This document shows, piece by piece, positions 10,507 through 22,596 of a stretch of DNA of 64,000 nucleotides. The stretch is from Okapia johnstoni (lineage: Eukaryota; Chordata; Mammalia; Artiodactyla; Giraffidae): positions 84,465,501 to 84,529,500 of the forward strand of contig CM044318.1 of assembly GCA_024291935.2 (NCBI GenBank), in the 5' to 3' direction. The stretch's first letter is position 1. Every line of letters starts with the position of its first letter. The notes beneath the pieces are model-generated. The model saw nothing but the letters and a program-made list of their open reading frames with translations, had not been told where the DNA came from and did not search any database. A program made the position numbers and the translations under genes.

Positions 10507-12904
10507 TGTGTATGTGTGTAAGAGAGATATCAACCAGGAGAGAAAAGAACCCGATGTTGGCCCGGCTGTTCAAACTGTGGTTCAGATTTCACATTTGGTG
10601 GCTGCTTCTTTCTCAACTGGGCTCCTGCCCTCGTGAGTCTGAGTCAGACCTTCCTGGCAATTTGGCGGAGCTATTACTGTGTTAATTGAGATGAACACCC
10701 TGTCACGCTGCAGCGTTTGGGAGGCTTATTAAGAACTGGAAAGTGTGTGTGGCCACCCGAGTCTTCCCAAAGTGAGCAGGGTCCTTCTTCCCTGATGGAG
10801 AGGATGCCGGAAACTTGATTAAATTATCCAAAACCCTCATCAAAGAACCAGAAGCTTTCAGTCGGAGGCAGGATGCTGGGCAGGCAGGTGCTTAAAAGCG
10901 ACGTGGAACAGGAGGACGTCAGCTGATTCAAAGTGGTACAGACCCTGGCAGGCTTTAATGACTGGAACGGCCCGGCACCCCCATTGCTCAGCTGGACAAA
11001 GTGACCTATTAACTGTGGAGCCTGGTGAAGGGGCCGCCCCACTCAGCCGCCCCGACTGTCAGCTCAGGGCTCAGTCCCGCACTCGTGTATCCAAATACTG
11101 TGACATATGGATCCATCTGAAGTTTGTTGTGGGATAAAACAATATTTGATGCTTTCGGAGTCTGGGAAAATATTAACAGCGGGAGCCCTCTGATTTTAAA
11201 ATTTCACTATAGAGGTTTCAGCTCTCTTTTCTTTTCCCCTAATCTTTTCTCTCCTTCTGCTGTGAAAAGCTGCACAAAATAATAATTAGGCAGGATGTGG
11301 GAGCGGGGCTCCTCAGGAGTGGTGGGGGGCGCCTGGAAATGGGTGAGCAGAGGCTTAGGGGAACCTGGCCTCGTCAGATGCAGGCGGCAGGGCCTTGGCT
11401 TGGCTGGACTCAGTGGCCCAACCAGCCTACTGACCTTGTTCTAGGTCCGGGGTGAATCGGGCAGGAAGGGCCGGCCCTTGCAGAAGCTCAGCCTGTCCAG
11501 TCGGGGCAGGGACCAGGCATCTGGACAGCGGAGGGCCCCTGTGTTCCAGCCACGCTCGCCACCAAGACCAAGGAACCAACTCTTAGTCTCTGTGTTCACG
11601 ATGTCAGGACCCGGGAATGCTGGACCCAGGACATCGAGGTCTCAACAAGTGAACTCACAAGGGCCAAGGTCCGTGCTGTCCTCTGGCCAGCCGTCGAGAG
11701 CCCACGGGAGACTGTGGTGACAATACCATTTCCAGTCCATTCCCTGAGGGCATCCTCAGCTGTACACAGCAGCTCGGCTGTGGGCTGTTTGGCGTGGGGG
11801 CAGAGGGGAGCTCTCTTTCCATCCAGCAGACACGCCCCCACCCTGCCCCTCGGTGACCCTCCTGGCTCTCCTGGCCTCCTCTTCCTCTCCCTCCTCTTCC
11901 CCTCCTCCTCATTAGAATCTGCGTCCTGACTTGGTATCACCTAATTGGTACCTCCTGGAAGACTCCACTCAGAGCTGGGTGAAAGCAAACCTTCTCCTGC
12001 CGTGATGCGCTGGTGATGTGAAATGAGTCCTTTCCTGTTAATTAACAAAGAACACGGAGTTATGCAGCCACGGAGGAGAAGGGTGGAGAGGTATTGAGGG
12101 GTGTGATGGGAACAGCAATTAGGAACGAAGGACTGTGGTGGTTACTGTGGCCAGAGGCTCCTGCCTGGGAGGGCCCTGCCCATTCTGTGCAGTAAATCTC
12201 ATTAACGGGGGTGTGTGTCTCCTTCCTTCTCTGGGGGTACTTGCCGCTAAGTGGGCGACACTCCAGTATACTCGTGTCAGTGACTGTGTTGATATGGCGG
12301 ACCCTTCTGAGCCTGCGATCCGGGAAGACTGTGGATGTGTTATCTGAGATCCAAGCTCAGCCAGTGGTTCACAGACAGAGGACCTACCTGAATTGGTCGT
12401 TGGCCTCTGGAAGCTGCTCCAGGCTCACTCGGCCTGTCTGAGAGCACAGATTCTTCTCAACTCCTGATAAATGAAACCCACTTTGCCCACACAGAGAGAG
12501 GAGGGTTGGAAAAGGACTTATGTAACTGAGAGATGGAGAGAAATATTCAAGTGGGGCTCACCTGGCTCATCGGCCTCTGCCTCCCAGACAGGGCGGTGGA
12601 AGTACCAGGATCAGGCTTCCCGTGAAACCAAGGCTGATGGAAATTCTCTCCTCGAGCAACTTAGCTTGGTCCGGACACATGCTCTCTGCTCATGGGGCTG
12701 CTCCTTTGCAGGGCTTTTCGAGAGTGTAAGGACCAGAGGGCCAGGGCTGTCTGTCTTCTCCGCATACACCCAGTGCCAAAAACACTGCCATCCACGTGGC
12801 CAACAGATGACGACCAAACGCAGGCCAGCAGGCAGTGAGAGGGAGAACCCATGCATTGAATTCTCAACGCCATTCATGCATCAGACAGCTGTGTCCTAAA
12901 GAAA
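10507..12904. other. Single-copy stretch
   Basis: Mixed composition with an AT-rich block at 11090-11310 listed separately. Pyrimidine-rich DNA lies at 11860-11910. No exon or repeat family recognised. Confidence 0.45.
11090..11310. promoter_or_regulatory. AT-rich block, possible CNE
   Basis: Repeat-free block with AAAACAATATTTGATG, GAAAATATTAAC and AAAATAATAATTAGG, bounded by GC-rich DNA on both sides. Conservation was not tested. Confidence 0.25.
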
Positions 12905-13118
12905 AGTGAGAGTGAAGTCGCTCAGTCGTGTCTGACTCTTTGCAACCCCATGGATAGTAGCCTGCTAGGCCCCTCCATCCGTGGGATTCTCCAGGCAAGA
13001 ATACTGGAGTGGGTTGCCAGTTCCTTCTCCAGGGGATCTTCCTGTGACAGGGATCGAACCCAGGTCTCCTGCGCTGCAGGCAGACGCTTTACCATATGAG
13101 CCACCAGGGGCTCCTAAG
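12905..13118 (-). mobile_element. Bov-tA SINE, antisense, full length
   Basis: From GTGAAGTCGCTCAGTCGTGT to GAGCCACCAGGGGCTCC, the full antisense SINE. Possible imperfect target duplication: TCCTAAAGAAAAGTG before and TCCTAAGAGGAGTG after. Confidence 0.93.
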
Positions 13119-13339
13119 AGGAGTGCAAAGTCCAGAGCATTTCATTCAAAGAGTTTGAATGAAAATGACACACATGTTTATCTTAATCAGAAAAGAAAAT
13201 AGCTATCTACAGGTGAGCAAAGCACATTTGGACCAAGTCACTGTGAATTTTACAGACGGTGGCACTAACACTAATGGTTGTCTCTGTGACCCTCTCATGC
13301 CAGTGGCCTTCACCACAGTCCTGCAAAGTCGTGCACGGT

Positions 13340-13450
13340 ATGGGACCTGTTTTGCAGATGAGGACATATAAGAGATTAAGGGACTTGCCCAAGGCCACAA
13401 AGCCAACATGCGGTGGGGCTGGTCCTTCAAATAACCTGCCTTTGTTCCAC
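13340..13450 (-). mobile_element. MIR SINE fragment, antisense
   Basis: TTTTGCAGATGAGGACATAT, GGGACTTGCCCAAGGCCACA and the GCCAACATGCGGTGG segment match the antisense MIR core. Confidence 0.75.
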
Positions 13451-14354
13451 GTTCATTTCTCCACAAGGCACTGGGTTGAGAACCCAGCAATCAGGAAGCA
13501 GAGATGACACCTCCTCACTGCCTCTCTGCTCCCTTCTCATCACGAATTTTACAGCCCCCAGGAATGGACAAGTGCCCCCTGACCTGGCAGGTCACCCCCA
13601 ACAAGAAGTAGGTTTCTTCCTGGGCCTCTCTGATCCCTGGGGCACCACACTGGGCACTGGACGTCTGGTCCGTTGACTGCGTCCAGCCTCGTGGAGTCCG
13701 TACAGTGAGCATGGCTGCGTGCTGATCCCTCTCCTTCTCCAGGGAGACTTCCCTGGGTTGGGGGCGCCCAGGTCCAAATCCAGCTCCGGCAGCATCGCCG
13801 ATGTAAGTGCGAAGCACAACCTATACTGCAAACTCTATTTGATGAGAAATCTTTCTGTTCTTCAGGATATTTATTATTTAGCCATTTTCATGGACGATGG
13901 GAGCTCTCAGCTCTAATTTATTTTCTCTTCCACTCCTTTAGAGACAGCAAGCTAACGAGAGAACTGCCCTCCTGTCCATCGAGCTAACAAAACTGTCATT
14001 TTCAGTTTGCAATTACTTGTTTTCTCCGCTCATGTGTTAGACTCCCAGCTTCTCAAGGGGAAGGTCCCGTTCGTCATCTTTGTCCCTGCTGCCCGTATGG
14101 CAGCGACACTCTGTGGGTGAACTTGATGCCCTCCACGCCCAATCGAACAGCCAGGGCCGCCCCACTGGCCTGTGTTCAGAGGTGACTGCAGGTGGACGGA
14201 GGGACCGCCCTGGCTGTGTTGGGGTCCAGGTGGCTCCTGCATTAGGGGAGGACTTCAGGGCCAGAGTCCACAGTTGGAACGATCTTGTCACCACTGGGTG
14301 ATAACTTGGCCTGGTTCCAGTGAGGCTGTTGAGGGTGCAGGTTGGAGAGCTAGT
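13451..14354. other. Single-copy stretch
   Basis: Holds an AT-rich block at 13800-14040, listed separately. The remainder is GC-rich with no recognisable exon or repeat. Confidence 0.45.
13800..14040. promoter_or_regulatory. AT-rich block, possible CNE
   Basis: Repeat-free. Contains GATATTTATTATTTAGCC, TCTAATTTATTTTC and TTTGCAATTACTTG. The abrupt change from GC-rich flanks resembles a conserved noncoding element; this is an inference. Confidence 0.25.
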
Positions 14355-14490
14355 CCAGTGTGAATTCAGACCCAACTCTGCCTCAAAGGCCCCCTGAACT
14401 TGGCAAACTCACCTGTCTCTGAACTCAGCATCCTCCTCCATTAAATGGGCCGATTGTGTTGACCCCACAAGGTGCTTGCGAAGATGAAGG
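14355..14490 (+). mobile_element. MIR SINE fragment
   Basis: GTGAATTCAGACCCAACTCT, GAACTTGGCAAACTCACCTG and CCTCCTCCATTAAATGGGCC follow the order of the sense MIR consensus. Confidence 0.65.
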
Positions 14491-15010
14491 GGCAGTGACC
14501 AGGGTCCCCATGGCTGTAGTGAGAGCTACTGCCATGCACTGTGCAGGGCGGGAATGGAGGCAGGAGGGGATGGCAGGACACCGGTAACCCTCCAAAGAGA
14601 GGCCCCTGACCAGCCAACTGCCATCTCTGGCAGAGTGGAGGTGGGAGCAGACATGGACCATGGGGACCTTTCCCTTTGCCTGCGTGTTCATGTCACTTCT
14701 ACCCCCTGAATATGCAGATGGATGTGCCTGAGCTGAGAATTAAAGACTGACTAACCCTTGCCCCAGGGGTGACTCCATTTCTAGGCTGAGCACTGGAGCT
14801 GGAAGGGGTCGCACACCCAAGCTTAGGCCAGCAGCAGCCCAGCAGAGACCTCTTTTGCTGCCCCCTTGCCCGTGGGCTGGAGGACCCCAATTGACCGAGA
14901 GTCAAGGATGACACTAGCCATGGGAGAGCCGGGACTCCCCGGGATCTGACCATCGGCTCCAGAAACAGCCTGGCAAGTGCAGGTGGTTGAGTCTACGCAT
15001 GTGCTCACGT
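14491..15010. other. Single-copy stretch
   Basis: No gene, repeat or site recognised. Confidence 0.45.
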
Positions 15011-15218
15011 GCGTGCTCAGTCACTCAGTCATGTCTGACTCTGCAACCCCATGGACTGTAGCCCACCAGGCTCCTCTGTCCATGGGATTCTCCAGGCAAG
15101 AACATTGGAGTGGGTTGCCATGCCCTCCTCCAGGGGATCTTCCCCACCCAGGAATCAAACCCATGTTTCTTATGTCTCCTGCATTGGCAGGCAGGATCTT
15201 TATCACCTGGGAAGCCCT
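15011..15218 (-). mobile_element. Bov-tA SINE, antisense, head-to-head partner
   Basis: Runs from GCGTGCTCAGTCACTCAGTC to the CACCTGGGAAGCCC end. Its 5' end faces that of the next SINE across 15 bases (15219-15233), giving an inverted repeat of roughly 200 bp. Confidence 0.94.
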
Positions 15219-15233
15219 ATATACAGTTCTAAA

Positions 15234-15443
15234 GGCTTCACTGGTGGCTCAGATGGTAAAGAACCTGCCTGCAATGCAGGAGACCTGGGTTCAGTCCCTG
15301 GGTTGGGAAGATCCTCTGGAAATGGGAATGGCTACCTCCTCCAGCATTCTTGCCTGGAGAATCCCATGGACAGAGGAGCCTGTCAGGCTACAGTCCACGG
15401 GGTTGCAAAGAGTCAGACATGACTGAGTGACTAAGCACAGCAC
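15234..15443 (+). mobile_element. Bov-tA SINE, sense, head-to-head partner
   Basis: Starts GGCTTCACTGGTGGCTCAGA and ends GACATGACTGAGTGACTAAG. It is the second half of the inverted SINE pair. Confidence 0.94.
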
Positions 15444-17033
15444 CATTTAATCATACTCTTGCTTTTGCTAACCAGAGTGCTGTACTTTTTATACAAAAAG
15501 GCCATAAAACAACCACAGTAATAATAACTCTGCTTGTTTGGCCAAAAGAGGAGGACAGGTGTATTTTTCTGTTTGGAGTTTTGTGGTTTAAACACCGCCA
15601 TCTTTATTTCTCCTGTCACCTAACTTCTGCTGTAATAATGCAGTTCCCTTAGAGATGCTCCATAAACCACCCCTCCCCACTGCCCACGTCAGTCACAGAG
15701 CTCTCAGCATAGAACACCCAGACCCCAGATTAGAGGAGGAGGGGCATATTTTACGGCCAGTTTGAAAATGTGGTTGCTGCAGCTATAAATTAAGAAGTGA
15801 AATTGCTCCCATATCGAGTATTGATATACTATGCACGGCAGAAGGCTTCATCTGAAATGCATTTCTCAGCAGGTGGAGTGGTCTCAGGTCTGGGGGCCAC
15901 AGTGGAGGGATGATTAAGGGGAGAGAGCAGGCCAGGGCTGGGGGCAGCCCTGGAATTGGAGCCTGGAGAAGACAGGAGATGGCAGGATGCAGGTGTGGTT
16001 GTCAGGGAGGATGGGGTTTCTGGTCATCTGGCTTCTCGGTGCCTTGTGGATGCACCAGGGTGGGAAGCATGACTCTGGCTGGGGTTCCCTGGGCACCAGG
16101 CTCTGGACACCAGCTTGGCTCCAAGGAGGAGGGTTGGACCAAGGTGGCTCTGGACTCCTGAGCTCATTTCCAGGCCACTGTCCACTTCCAAGCTGTCTGA
16201 TTGGTTTTCTGGTTGAATTTCAACACGCTTTAAACCTCCCTTCTCCTAAGCTTCCAACCTCTCCATCAATATACCTGTGGGTTAGAAGCATGAACTTGTA
16301 TATAAGAGAAAGCTGCTTTCCTGAGGAATCTAGAGAGTGAATCCTTTTGGAAAATCAACTATTCTTTCCCAGGGAATGTGACTAGTCAGCAGCCTAGTGA
16401 GGGCTTCCATCTTGGAGACTGGTTTCTAAGTCAGGTCAAACTCTCTTACCTTCAGTCGGAGGGCTGGTTATTCGCCTAACTCATCCGACTCCGGGGAAAC
16501 CAGCATCCTGTCCTGCAGAAAGGTTCGATTGCAGTTCTCTGCTCCCTTTCAAGACAGCTTCAGATAAAATAGTAATGAACTTGGGATGCTCAGAACCCCC
16601 TTGCTCAGCCTCCTGGGCTGGGGAACCCAATGGCACTGAGCGTGGGAAGGGGTTTGTTTACTGGGGGCTGGGGTGAGAGGCCCCTCCCCTGCCTGGTCAT
16701 TGCGTGAAGGCCCTGGTGTGCTGAGCATTCCAGCCTTGACTGCAATCTCTGTGAGGCCGGGTCCTTGCTGCCTCTCAGAGGGAGCACAGCTGGTCCTCAC
16801 CCACACTCTTGCGGAGACCCTCCTTTGGGAGGCCTTTGGACCTCTCGAGGCTCTGCCTTCTGCTCCTGCCACTGCTTGCCTCCTTCGGGGCCCTGAGCAC
16901 CGGAGGGGACATGTGACCACCTCCATCCTTGACAAGGTGTTTCCCTGTTGTAGCCGCATGTCCTGACTCCCAGCAGCAAGCTGGCGATTGCAACGGTTTC
17001 TTATGTTGGTACCGTATTGGCATCTATCAATCA
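15444..17033. other. Single-copy stretch with AT-rich blocks
   Basis: Two AT-rich repeat-free blocks, at about 15450-15660 and 15740-15870. The second includes GCTATAAATTAAGAAGTG and GAGTATTGATATACTATG. They look like possible conserved elements. The rest has no recognised gene or repeat. Confidence 0.4.
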
Positions 17034-17234
17034 ATCTTCCCTCATAGCTCCGTCGGTAAAGAATCTGCCTGCAAGACAGGAGACCTGGGTTTGATTCTTG
17101 GGTTGGGAAGATCCCCTGGAGAAGCAAATGGCAACTTACTCTTGCCTGGAGAATCCCATGGACAGAGGAGCCTGGCAGACTAGAGTCCATGGGGTCAGAA
17201 GAGTCGGACACGACTCAGCGACTAAACCACCACC
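17034..17234 (+). mobile_element. Bov-tA SINE, full length
   Basis: ATCTTCCCTCATAGCTCCGT through GGTTTGATTCTTGGGTTG to CGACTCAGCGACTAAACC. The 5' end is one of the diverged 'ccctcatagctc' type, like the copies at 2721 and 53744. Confidence 0.92.
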
Positions 17235-17244
17235 AATCATAGAC

Positions 17245-17455
17245 ATGCCAGGCACTGTGCTAAGAATTTCATACCCAACACTTCATTTATCACCACCCCC
17301 ACAATAACTTCAGCATCCTGACATCCCCACAGTCCTTCCTGTTACAGTGGGGAAGCAGAGACACGCAGAGCTCCAGAACCACACAGAAGAGGCAGAGCAG
17401 GAATGAAACTGGAATTTGAACCCTGGAATTTGACTGCCAGCCAGGTGCCTCCTGA
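17245..17455 (-). mobile_element. MIR SINE, antisense
   Basis: GCCAGGCACTGTGCTAAGAA, CACTTCATTTATCACC, then ACAGTGGGGAAGCAGAG and GGCAGAGCAGGAATGAAAC follow the antisense MIR consensus over most of its length. Confidence 0.75.
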
Positions 17456-17879
17456 ATCAATGGGAGTGCCCAGCAGGTGTGGAGGAGCCCGTAGCACAGG
17501 AAGGAGTGGACAGAGGGTGCTGTCCTCCAGGAATGCAGCAAAGAGGAGCACCCTCCAGGCCCCAGTGGCCCCCCAACCCAGCAAGACTGCCCTGCCCGGT
17601 GGGACTTCCTGAGGGCCTGAGCGGGCAGCTGGCCATGTGTCCTTCTATGTTATTAAACCTGTAGCTCTGATGAGTTCGGAAAAGACTTGGAGACCGGCAC
17701 TCTGCTTCCTCTGTGAGCCTCAGGCACAGGGACCCCAGGGACAGCCCGCCCAGACCCCGGAGGACCCCGGCATTCCAGCTGCCCGTGTGAGGGCTGCCTG
17801 CCTGCTCCGAGTCGGACCGCTGTGTGCCATGCCAAATGGGCTGGCTGAGCGGCCCACATCCATTATCATTAGTGCCTCT

Positions 17880-18080
17880 CTGCACGCAGGTACGTGCGGC
17901 GCAGCCAGGCGCCGGGGCGGCCGGCCGAGCGGGGCCCACGCTCTGCTGCGGACGAGGACGAGGGACACCTGCTCAGGGGCTGGCGGCTGCCACCGTCATC
18001 CCTCACATCTCACGCACTGCTTGTTCTGCTGGAGCGCGGAGCTGGCACGGATGGGAGCCGCCTTTTGCCAGCTTGGCCTG
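17880..18080. promoter_or_regulatory. CpG-dense patch, possible small CpG island
   Basis: CpG dinucleotides cluster between about 17890 and 17975 (for example GTGCGGCGCAGCCAGGCGCC), far above the surrounding density. It is too short to call a promoter, and no gene start is visible next to it. Confidence 0.3.
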
Positions 18081-18114
18081 CGCCCCCGCCCTGCCCATGG
18101 TCCTCTGTTCAAGC

Positions 18115-18275
18115 TCAGCTTTGAATGGCTTTTCAAAGAAGTCTTTTAAAAATGTATCCGTTGCTCATTAACCATTCAGTCATTAGGTTAAGGGTTTGAA
18201 AAGGAAGACTAGCACAGAAACTTTGCCTCGGAAATAAACTTTTTTGGCAATGAAGATGGAGTCATGAAATATTCA
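18115..18275. promoter_or_regulatory. AT-rich block next to the CpG patch, possible CNE
   Basis: Repeat-free: GAAGTCTTTTAAAAATG, TTGCTCATTAACCATTCAG and TGAAATATTCATTATCC. Its place beside a CpG-dense patch makes a regulatory role plausible but unproven. Confidence 0.25.
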
Positions 18276-19985
18276 TTATCCACGAAGAGCATCCAGCCTC
18301 CTTGCGGGTACGGGTTTGCTGGGGATCTGGGAGGACAGGTCGTGGAGGACCGGTTTACGGCTATGAATGCACAGGAGTCTTTTCTCTTCCGGGGCACACA
18401 CATGTCCCTAGGTCTGGGAGGAGGCTCACATTTTTCAAGAGCCAGGCCAGCAACCTGAGATGGTCACTGGACCTGCCCCAGCCCTGGCCCTGACTCCCAG
18501 GAAGGGAGATGGCCTCGGCAGGGGGTCGCTGGCTTCACACACCATCAATACCATCGCCAGGGAGGCTTCCTAGGCATTTCTGCCCATCTGTGTGGAAACC
18601 TCAAAACCACACACACACACGTTTACTTTTTCTGTGAGTTGAGAAGTCTTTGTGTCTTTGTACCTGTGAGTTGAAAAACCCCAGGCTCCTGTGAAGTTTG
18701 TCGTTCACCTGGACTCTTACTTTGGCCTTGACCGGCATCTGGGGACTGGGGCCTTTCTGATTGCTCCGAAAACAGTCCCTTAGTTTCCCCCAAAAGGCCT
18801 GAGAAGGGAAAGAGGACTGCTTCTCTCTAGGAGTGGGCTGTGGCGAGATCTTGGGGTCCAGAAAGAATGTTCAGGTCAAGGGTAACCGAGCTCCCTGAGG
18901 CTGAAGCCACTGTTTGCCCTTCTGCCTCCAGCCAACACCTTCCGGGAGGGTCACCCACCCCCGCCTCCACGACCCGGCCCTGGATGTCCCCTCCCTGCCT
19001 GGCAGACAGAACCACCTGGGCTGTGGTTGCCCTTTTGGGCACTTCCGTCTGCTCCCTCTTAGTCCCCAGACACACCCTCGCCCCTGGCGATCTGGACCAT
19101 GTCTTGCAGCCTGAGATTCCCAGCCCCTTCAGACACACTCAGGGGCTTGGTGGTGGTAAACGCAATTTTCCATGGGGGCTTTGGACCGAGCAGAGGACCG
19201 AGCCCAGGTTCGTGTGTCAGCAGACCTTAGCTGACTTGCAGTTCTGTGTCTTCTTGGCTCTGTGCCCGAGGGAATGCTGGGAGGAGACAGCAAAGTTTCC
19301 AGGGACACTCTCATCCTAAGATAAAGAATGTGACATCTGTGGGTTTTCCATGAGATGGAATCTCGCCTTCAGCCTGAAGCTCAGTGTGGAGACAAGGAAG
19401 GTAATGGGCAAAAGAGAACCTGATTCACTGTAAACCTTTGGATATTGAGATGTGTGGCTGCTTCTTGGAAGTCTTGACTTTGTAAGGCAGGTCCCAGCTC
19501 CTGCTGATATGTGGAGTGAACATCACCCACAGGACTTGGCCTGGCTTGTGCATCTCAGGAGAGCTCCGTACCCACGGCTCGCTTCTCAAGCAACAGCTGG
19601 GTGCTCCCCCCGGCCCTGAGCACCGGGCGCAGTTTCTAGAGGGGGTCAAGGAAGGTGGAAAGACGTAGCACAGGAGGGAGCAGAACCCGCTGGCTTAAGC
19701 GTTTCAAGGCCAAACTTGGACGTATCTGATGTGAGTAATGGTCTCTGAGACCTCAGTGCAAGACACATCTGGGTGTGGGGATCTGTACGGCTTTCCCAGG
19801 CTGTATCCACAGGAGGAGTCCGCTTGCATTCCTGGGTCTCATTAATAGGTCTGTGATGATGCCAATGCCAACACCACTGGCTTTTGTGTATTGGATAATA
19901 AAGGCAGTGAATTTTTGTTTAAACACAAGATTTTGTCTTTTAGTATTTCCTCTATTATTAGCTGTTCTCCTGCTGTACCATCTTG

Positions 19986-20016
19986 CTGTGTGTGTGTGTG
20001 TGTGTGCGTGTGTGTT
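19986..20016. repeat. (TG)n microsatellite
   Basis: About twelve TG units with one CG interruption, followed by further TG-rich bases. Confidence 0.85.
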
Positions 20017-20066
20017 CATGTGTGCAGTAGAGAGTCCCACAGTGCAGTAAGATATACACACTTTGC

Positions 20067-20275
20067 TGTTATTGTTTAGTCACTAAGTCACGTCCGACTC
20101 TTCGCTTCCCCATGGACTGTAGCCCGCCAGGCTCCTCTATCTATGGGATTTCCCAGGCAAGAATATTGGAGTGTGTTGCCATTCCCTTCTCCAGGGGATC
20201 TTCCCGACCCAGGGATCGAACCTGTGTCTCCTGCATTATAGGCAGATTCTTTACCACTGAGACACCTGGGAAGCC
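20067..20275 (-). mobile_element. Bov-tA SINE, antisense, full length
   Basis: GTTATTGTTTAGTCACTAAG through CTCCAGGGGATCTTCCCGAC to CACCTGGGAAGCCC. A short possible target duplication, AAGATAT, occurs at 20048 and again at about 20277. Confidence 0.93.
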
Positions 20276-20480
20276 CAAGATATGCTTAAAATAGGTCATC
20301 CACAATGATCTACTGTATAGCACAGGGGGAACTCTGCTCAATGTTCTGCATTAACCTGAACAGGAAAAGAATTTGAAAAAGATAGATACATGTGTATGTT
20401 TAACTGAATCACAGTATTGTACACCTGAAACTAACACGGCATTGCAAATCAGTTATAGTCCAACATAAAATTAAAATTTA
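20276..20480 (+). mobile_element. L1 LINE 3' end fragment
   Basis: GATCTACTGTATAGCACAGG, GGAACTCTGCTCAATG, TGTACACCTGAAACTAACAC and an A-rich tail match the ruminant L1 3' UTR, as in 2440-2640. Confidence 0.85.
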
Positions 20481-21019
20481 AACATTTAGTGTAGAAACAT
20501 AAATGAAAGGCTGCAATAAGAAAAAAAGAAAGAAAATGCAGCTCCTTGGTGAGAGAAGGCAGGGAAGCAAGCAGCCCTGGACCCACAGCGGGCCTCGCTT
20601 CTGGCGTCTGCCCTCTGCATGTCCAGCAGGTACGCTGTCCTCTGCAGGGCCCTGTGCGTGCTAACCTCCAGGACACCTGTGGCGAGGGGTTCTGCTGAGA
20701 TCCAGCCTGTAGATGACGGACCAGAGCCTCAGAGGCTGGGTCAAGACCCAGGCCCAGGTCTCTCTACTTTTCATCAAGGTTCCTGTTGGACAGTATTGCA
20801 GCCAGTTTACTACAAACAACAGCAGCCCTGGGGGCTTCTCACTGGCTGCTGCCCAGGCTGGAGGCGACCTGGTGATGAGCTGCAGGACCTGCCTGGTCGT
20901 GGAGCCCCCGCCTCTTGCCCAGCCAGACCTCCCCCGCCTCCACCTCAGGGTGGGCAGCTGTGACTCTGAGGGAAGTCCGGACACTTCCAGCAGGAAATAG
21001 TTGCACCAGTGACAACAGC
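20481..21019. other. Single-copy stretch
   Basis: An A/G-rich run at 20518-20535, then GC-rich DNA. No gene or repeat family recognised. Confidence 0.45.
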
Positions 21020-21185
21020 CGCTGACTCACTGAGCACAACCCTGCACACCAGCGTCCCCTAGATCTGCATGAGTCGTGGAAGCTGGGTCCACATTCACTC
21101 CCGTTTGCTAGATGAGTAAATGGAGGCAGGTAAGGAGCAGCAGCTGGCCTGAGATGGCACAGCTGGGTGATCCTGGGGGATGGGC
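21020..21185 (-). mobile_element. MIR SINE fragment, antisense
   Basis: GCTAGATGAGTAAATGGAGG and CAGCTGGCCTGAGATGGCAC resemble the antisense MIR core, preceded by the usual TGAGCACAACC segment. Diverged. Confidence 0.5.
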
Positions 21186-22019
21186 TCTGGGTCCCCCCGT
21201 CACCATTCAGGGGGGCTGTCACAGAAGGAGGGAGCCCAGGGTCTCAGCAATTACCTCCCAGGCTGCACTGCTTCAGACGCATTTTCATTTAACTGGGCAT
21301 CTGCCTTCTTTTAAAAAAGATACGTTCTAAAGCCAGGGTTTGGAAACTCTGCTCTTTGGAAGCCAAAACCCTTCCTCTGAGTAAACTGTCTCACGAGTAG
21401 TCCAGCCCCCCAGAGAAGGGCCATGAGGAAGGTGGTCTGTGCGCAGATGGCCCACATGGAGCCACGCCCATCTGCACGCTCACCCTGGAAACCTGCCTTC
21501 CTGCCCCCGCCCCCACCAGCCCGCTTCTCCAGCCTGGCTTCTTACAATGAAGACGAGAAGGAAGACGATGCAGAAGCAGGAAACAGACTCACTCCTCACT
21601 CCCCTGAGTGTTTCCACTGGGGGGACCTGGCGGGCTGTCTGGCGGACCAGTCCAGAGTAGGGACTGAACTTTCTGGGAATTTACTTAAGGGGAGGGATGG
21701 GGCTAGGCATGATGGATACAAACTGGGCTCATTTTGACCCGTTCCTAAGGAAAGGGGGGCCCAGGTGGAGAATCACTCGACTGCCTTTGAACTCAGGCGT
21801 TCCTCCTCTTGTCTGGGAGCTGAAGGTACATACATGGTCTCTTTGTGCAGCCAGCCAGTTGGTTCCAGAATTCCTTGTGAGCCTTCTGACTGGCTCAGGG
21901 GAAGTGGGCAGCTCATTTCTCAGTCCCAGACTATCAGCATCATCTCCCCGGAGAAGCTGAGTCAACGGCGAGCCTTCTCTGCAGCATGTGGGGGGATTAA
22001 TGTCCCCGGCGTGGAGGGC

Positions 22020-22320
22020 CAGTGCAGCGGGCAAAGGCCAGTATTAATCGACAAATTAAAGCCAACGCCAACCTGGGCAGGTGAGAGGAAGTCTCTGAGC
22101 TTGATCAGAAACATGTTTCTGTTTCAGGTCTAAATAATGGGCTACAGGGAGGCACATCTGTAAATTATACAGGAAGCCTTCCTCAACAACTGATTCACCC
22201 TGACAGTTTTACTGGAGTCTATGAAAATGAGTATTAAAGATGTGATCTGTAGGCTTCCTTCCAGGAATTCCAATCTGGTTTCAATAAAATGGGGACACTG
22301 ATTGGAAGTGAAGTTGCCTT
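22020..22320. promoter_or_regulatory. AT-rich block, possible CNE
   Basis: Repeat-free sequence with AGTATTAATCGACAAATTAA, GTCTAAATAATGGGC and CTGTAAATTATACAGG, the last a small imperfect palindrome. Conservation was not tested. Confidence 0.28.
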
Positions 22321-22572
22321 CCGGTTTTGCCTTTGGCTATTACGTGCTCATTCGTGAAATGACTGAATTCCACAACTACTTTTAATATTCACCTTTTGAG
22401 TTCATCTCCAGCACTGGACACATTGGAATGATTAAAATAGCACTGGCTTCCCATGCTGGGTGCTTTCTAATTTAAAACAGCCCAGGTGCTGAAGACAAAT
22501 GAGTCCTCCTGGTAAGTCCATTCTTTTCTTTGCATGAAGTTGCTTGGTGCAAACACCGAGGGTGGAATATTA

Positions 22573-22596
22573 ATAGTAAAAAAAAAAAAAAAAATT
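22573..22596. repeat. Poly-A run
   Basis: About 17 A residues within an A-rich segment. No SINE or LINE body recognised upstream. Confidence 0.8.

Larger units (their letters stand above)
17456..19985. other. Single-copy, GC-rich stretch
   Basis: Contains a CpG-dense patch at 17880-18080 and an AT-rich block at 18115-18275, both listed separately. A short (AC)n lies at 18608-18621. No exon or repeat family recognised in the remainder. Confidence 0.45.

Noticed and set aside
16549..17211. 220-codon open frame on the minus strand
   Set aside because: It runs from antisense Bov-tA sequence into GC-rich single-copy DNA. No family signature or splice context; a chance frame.
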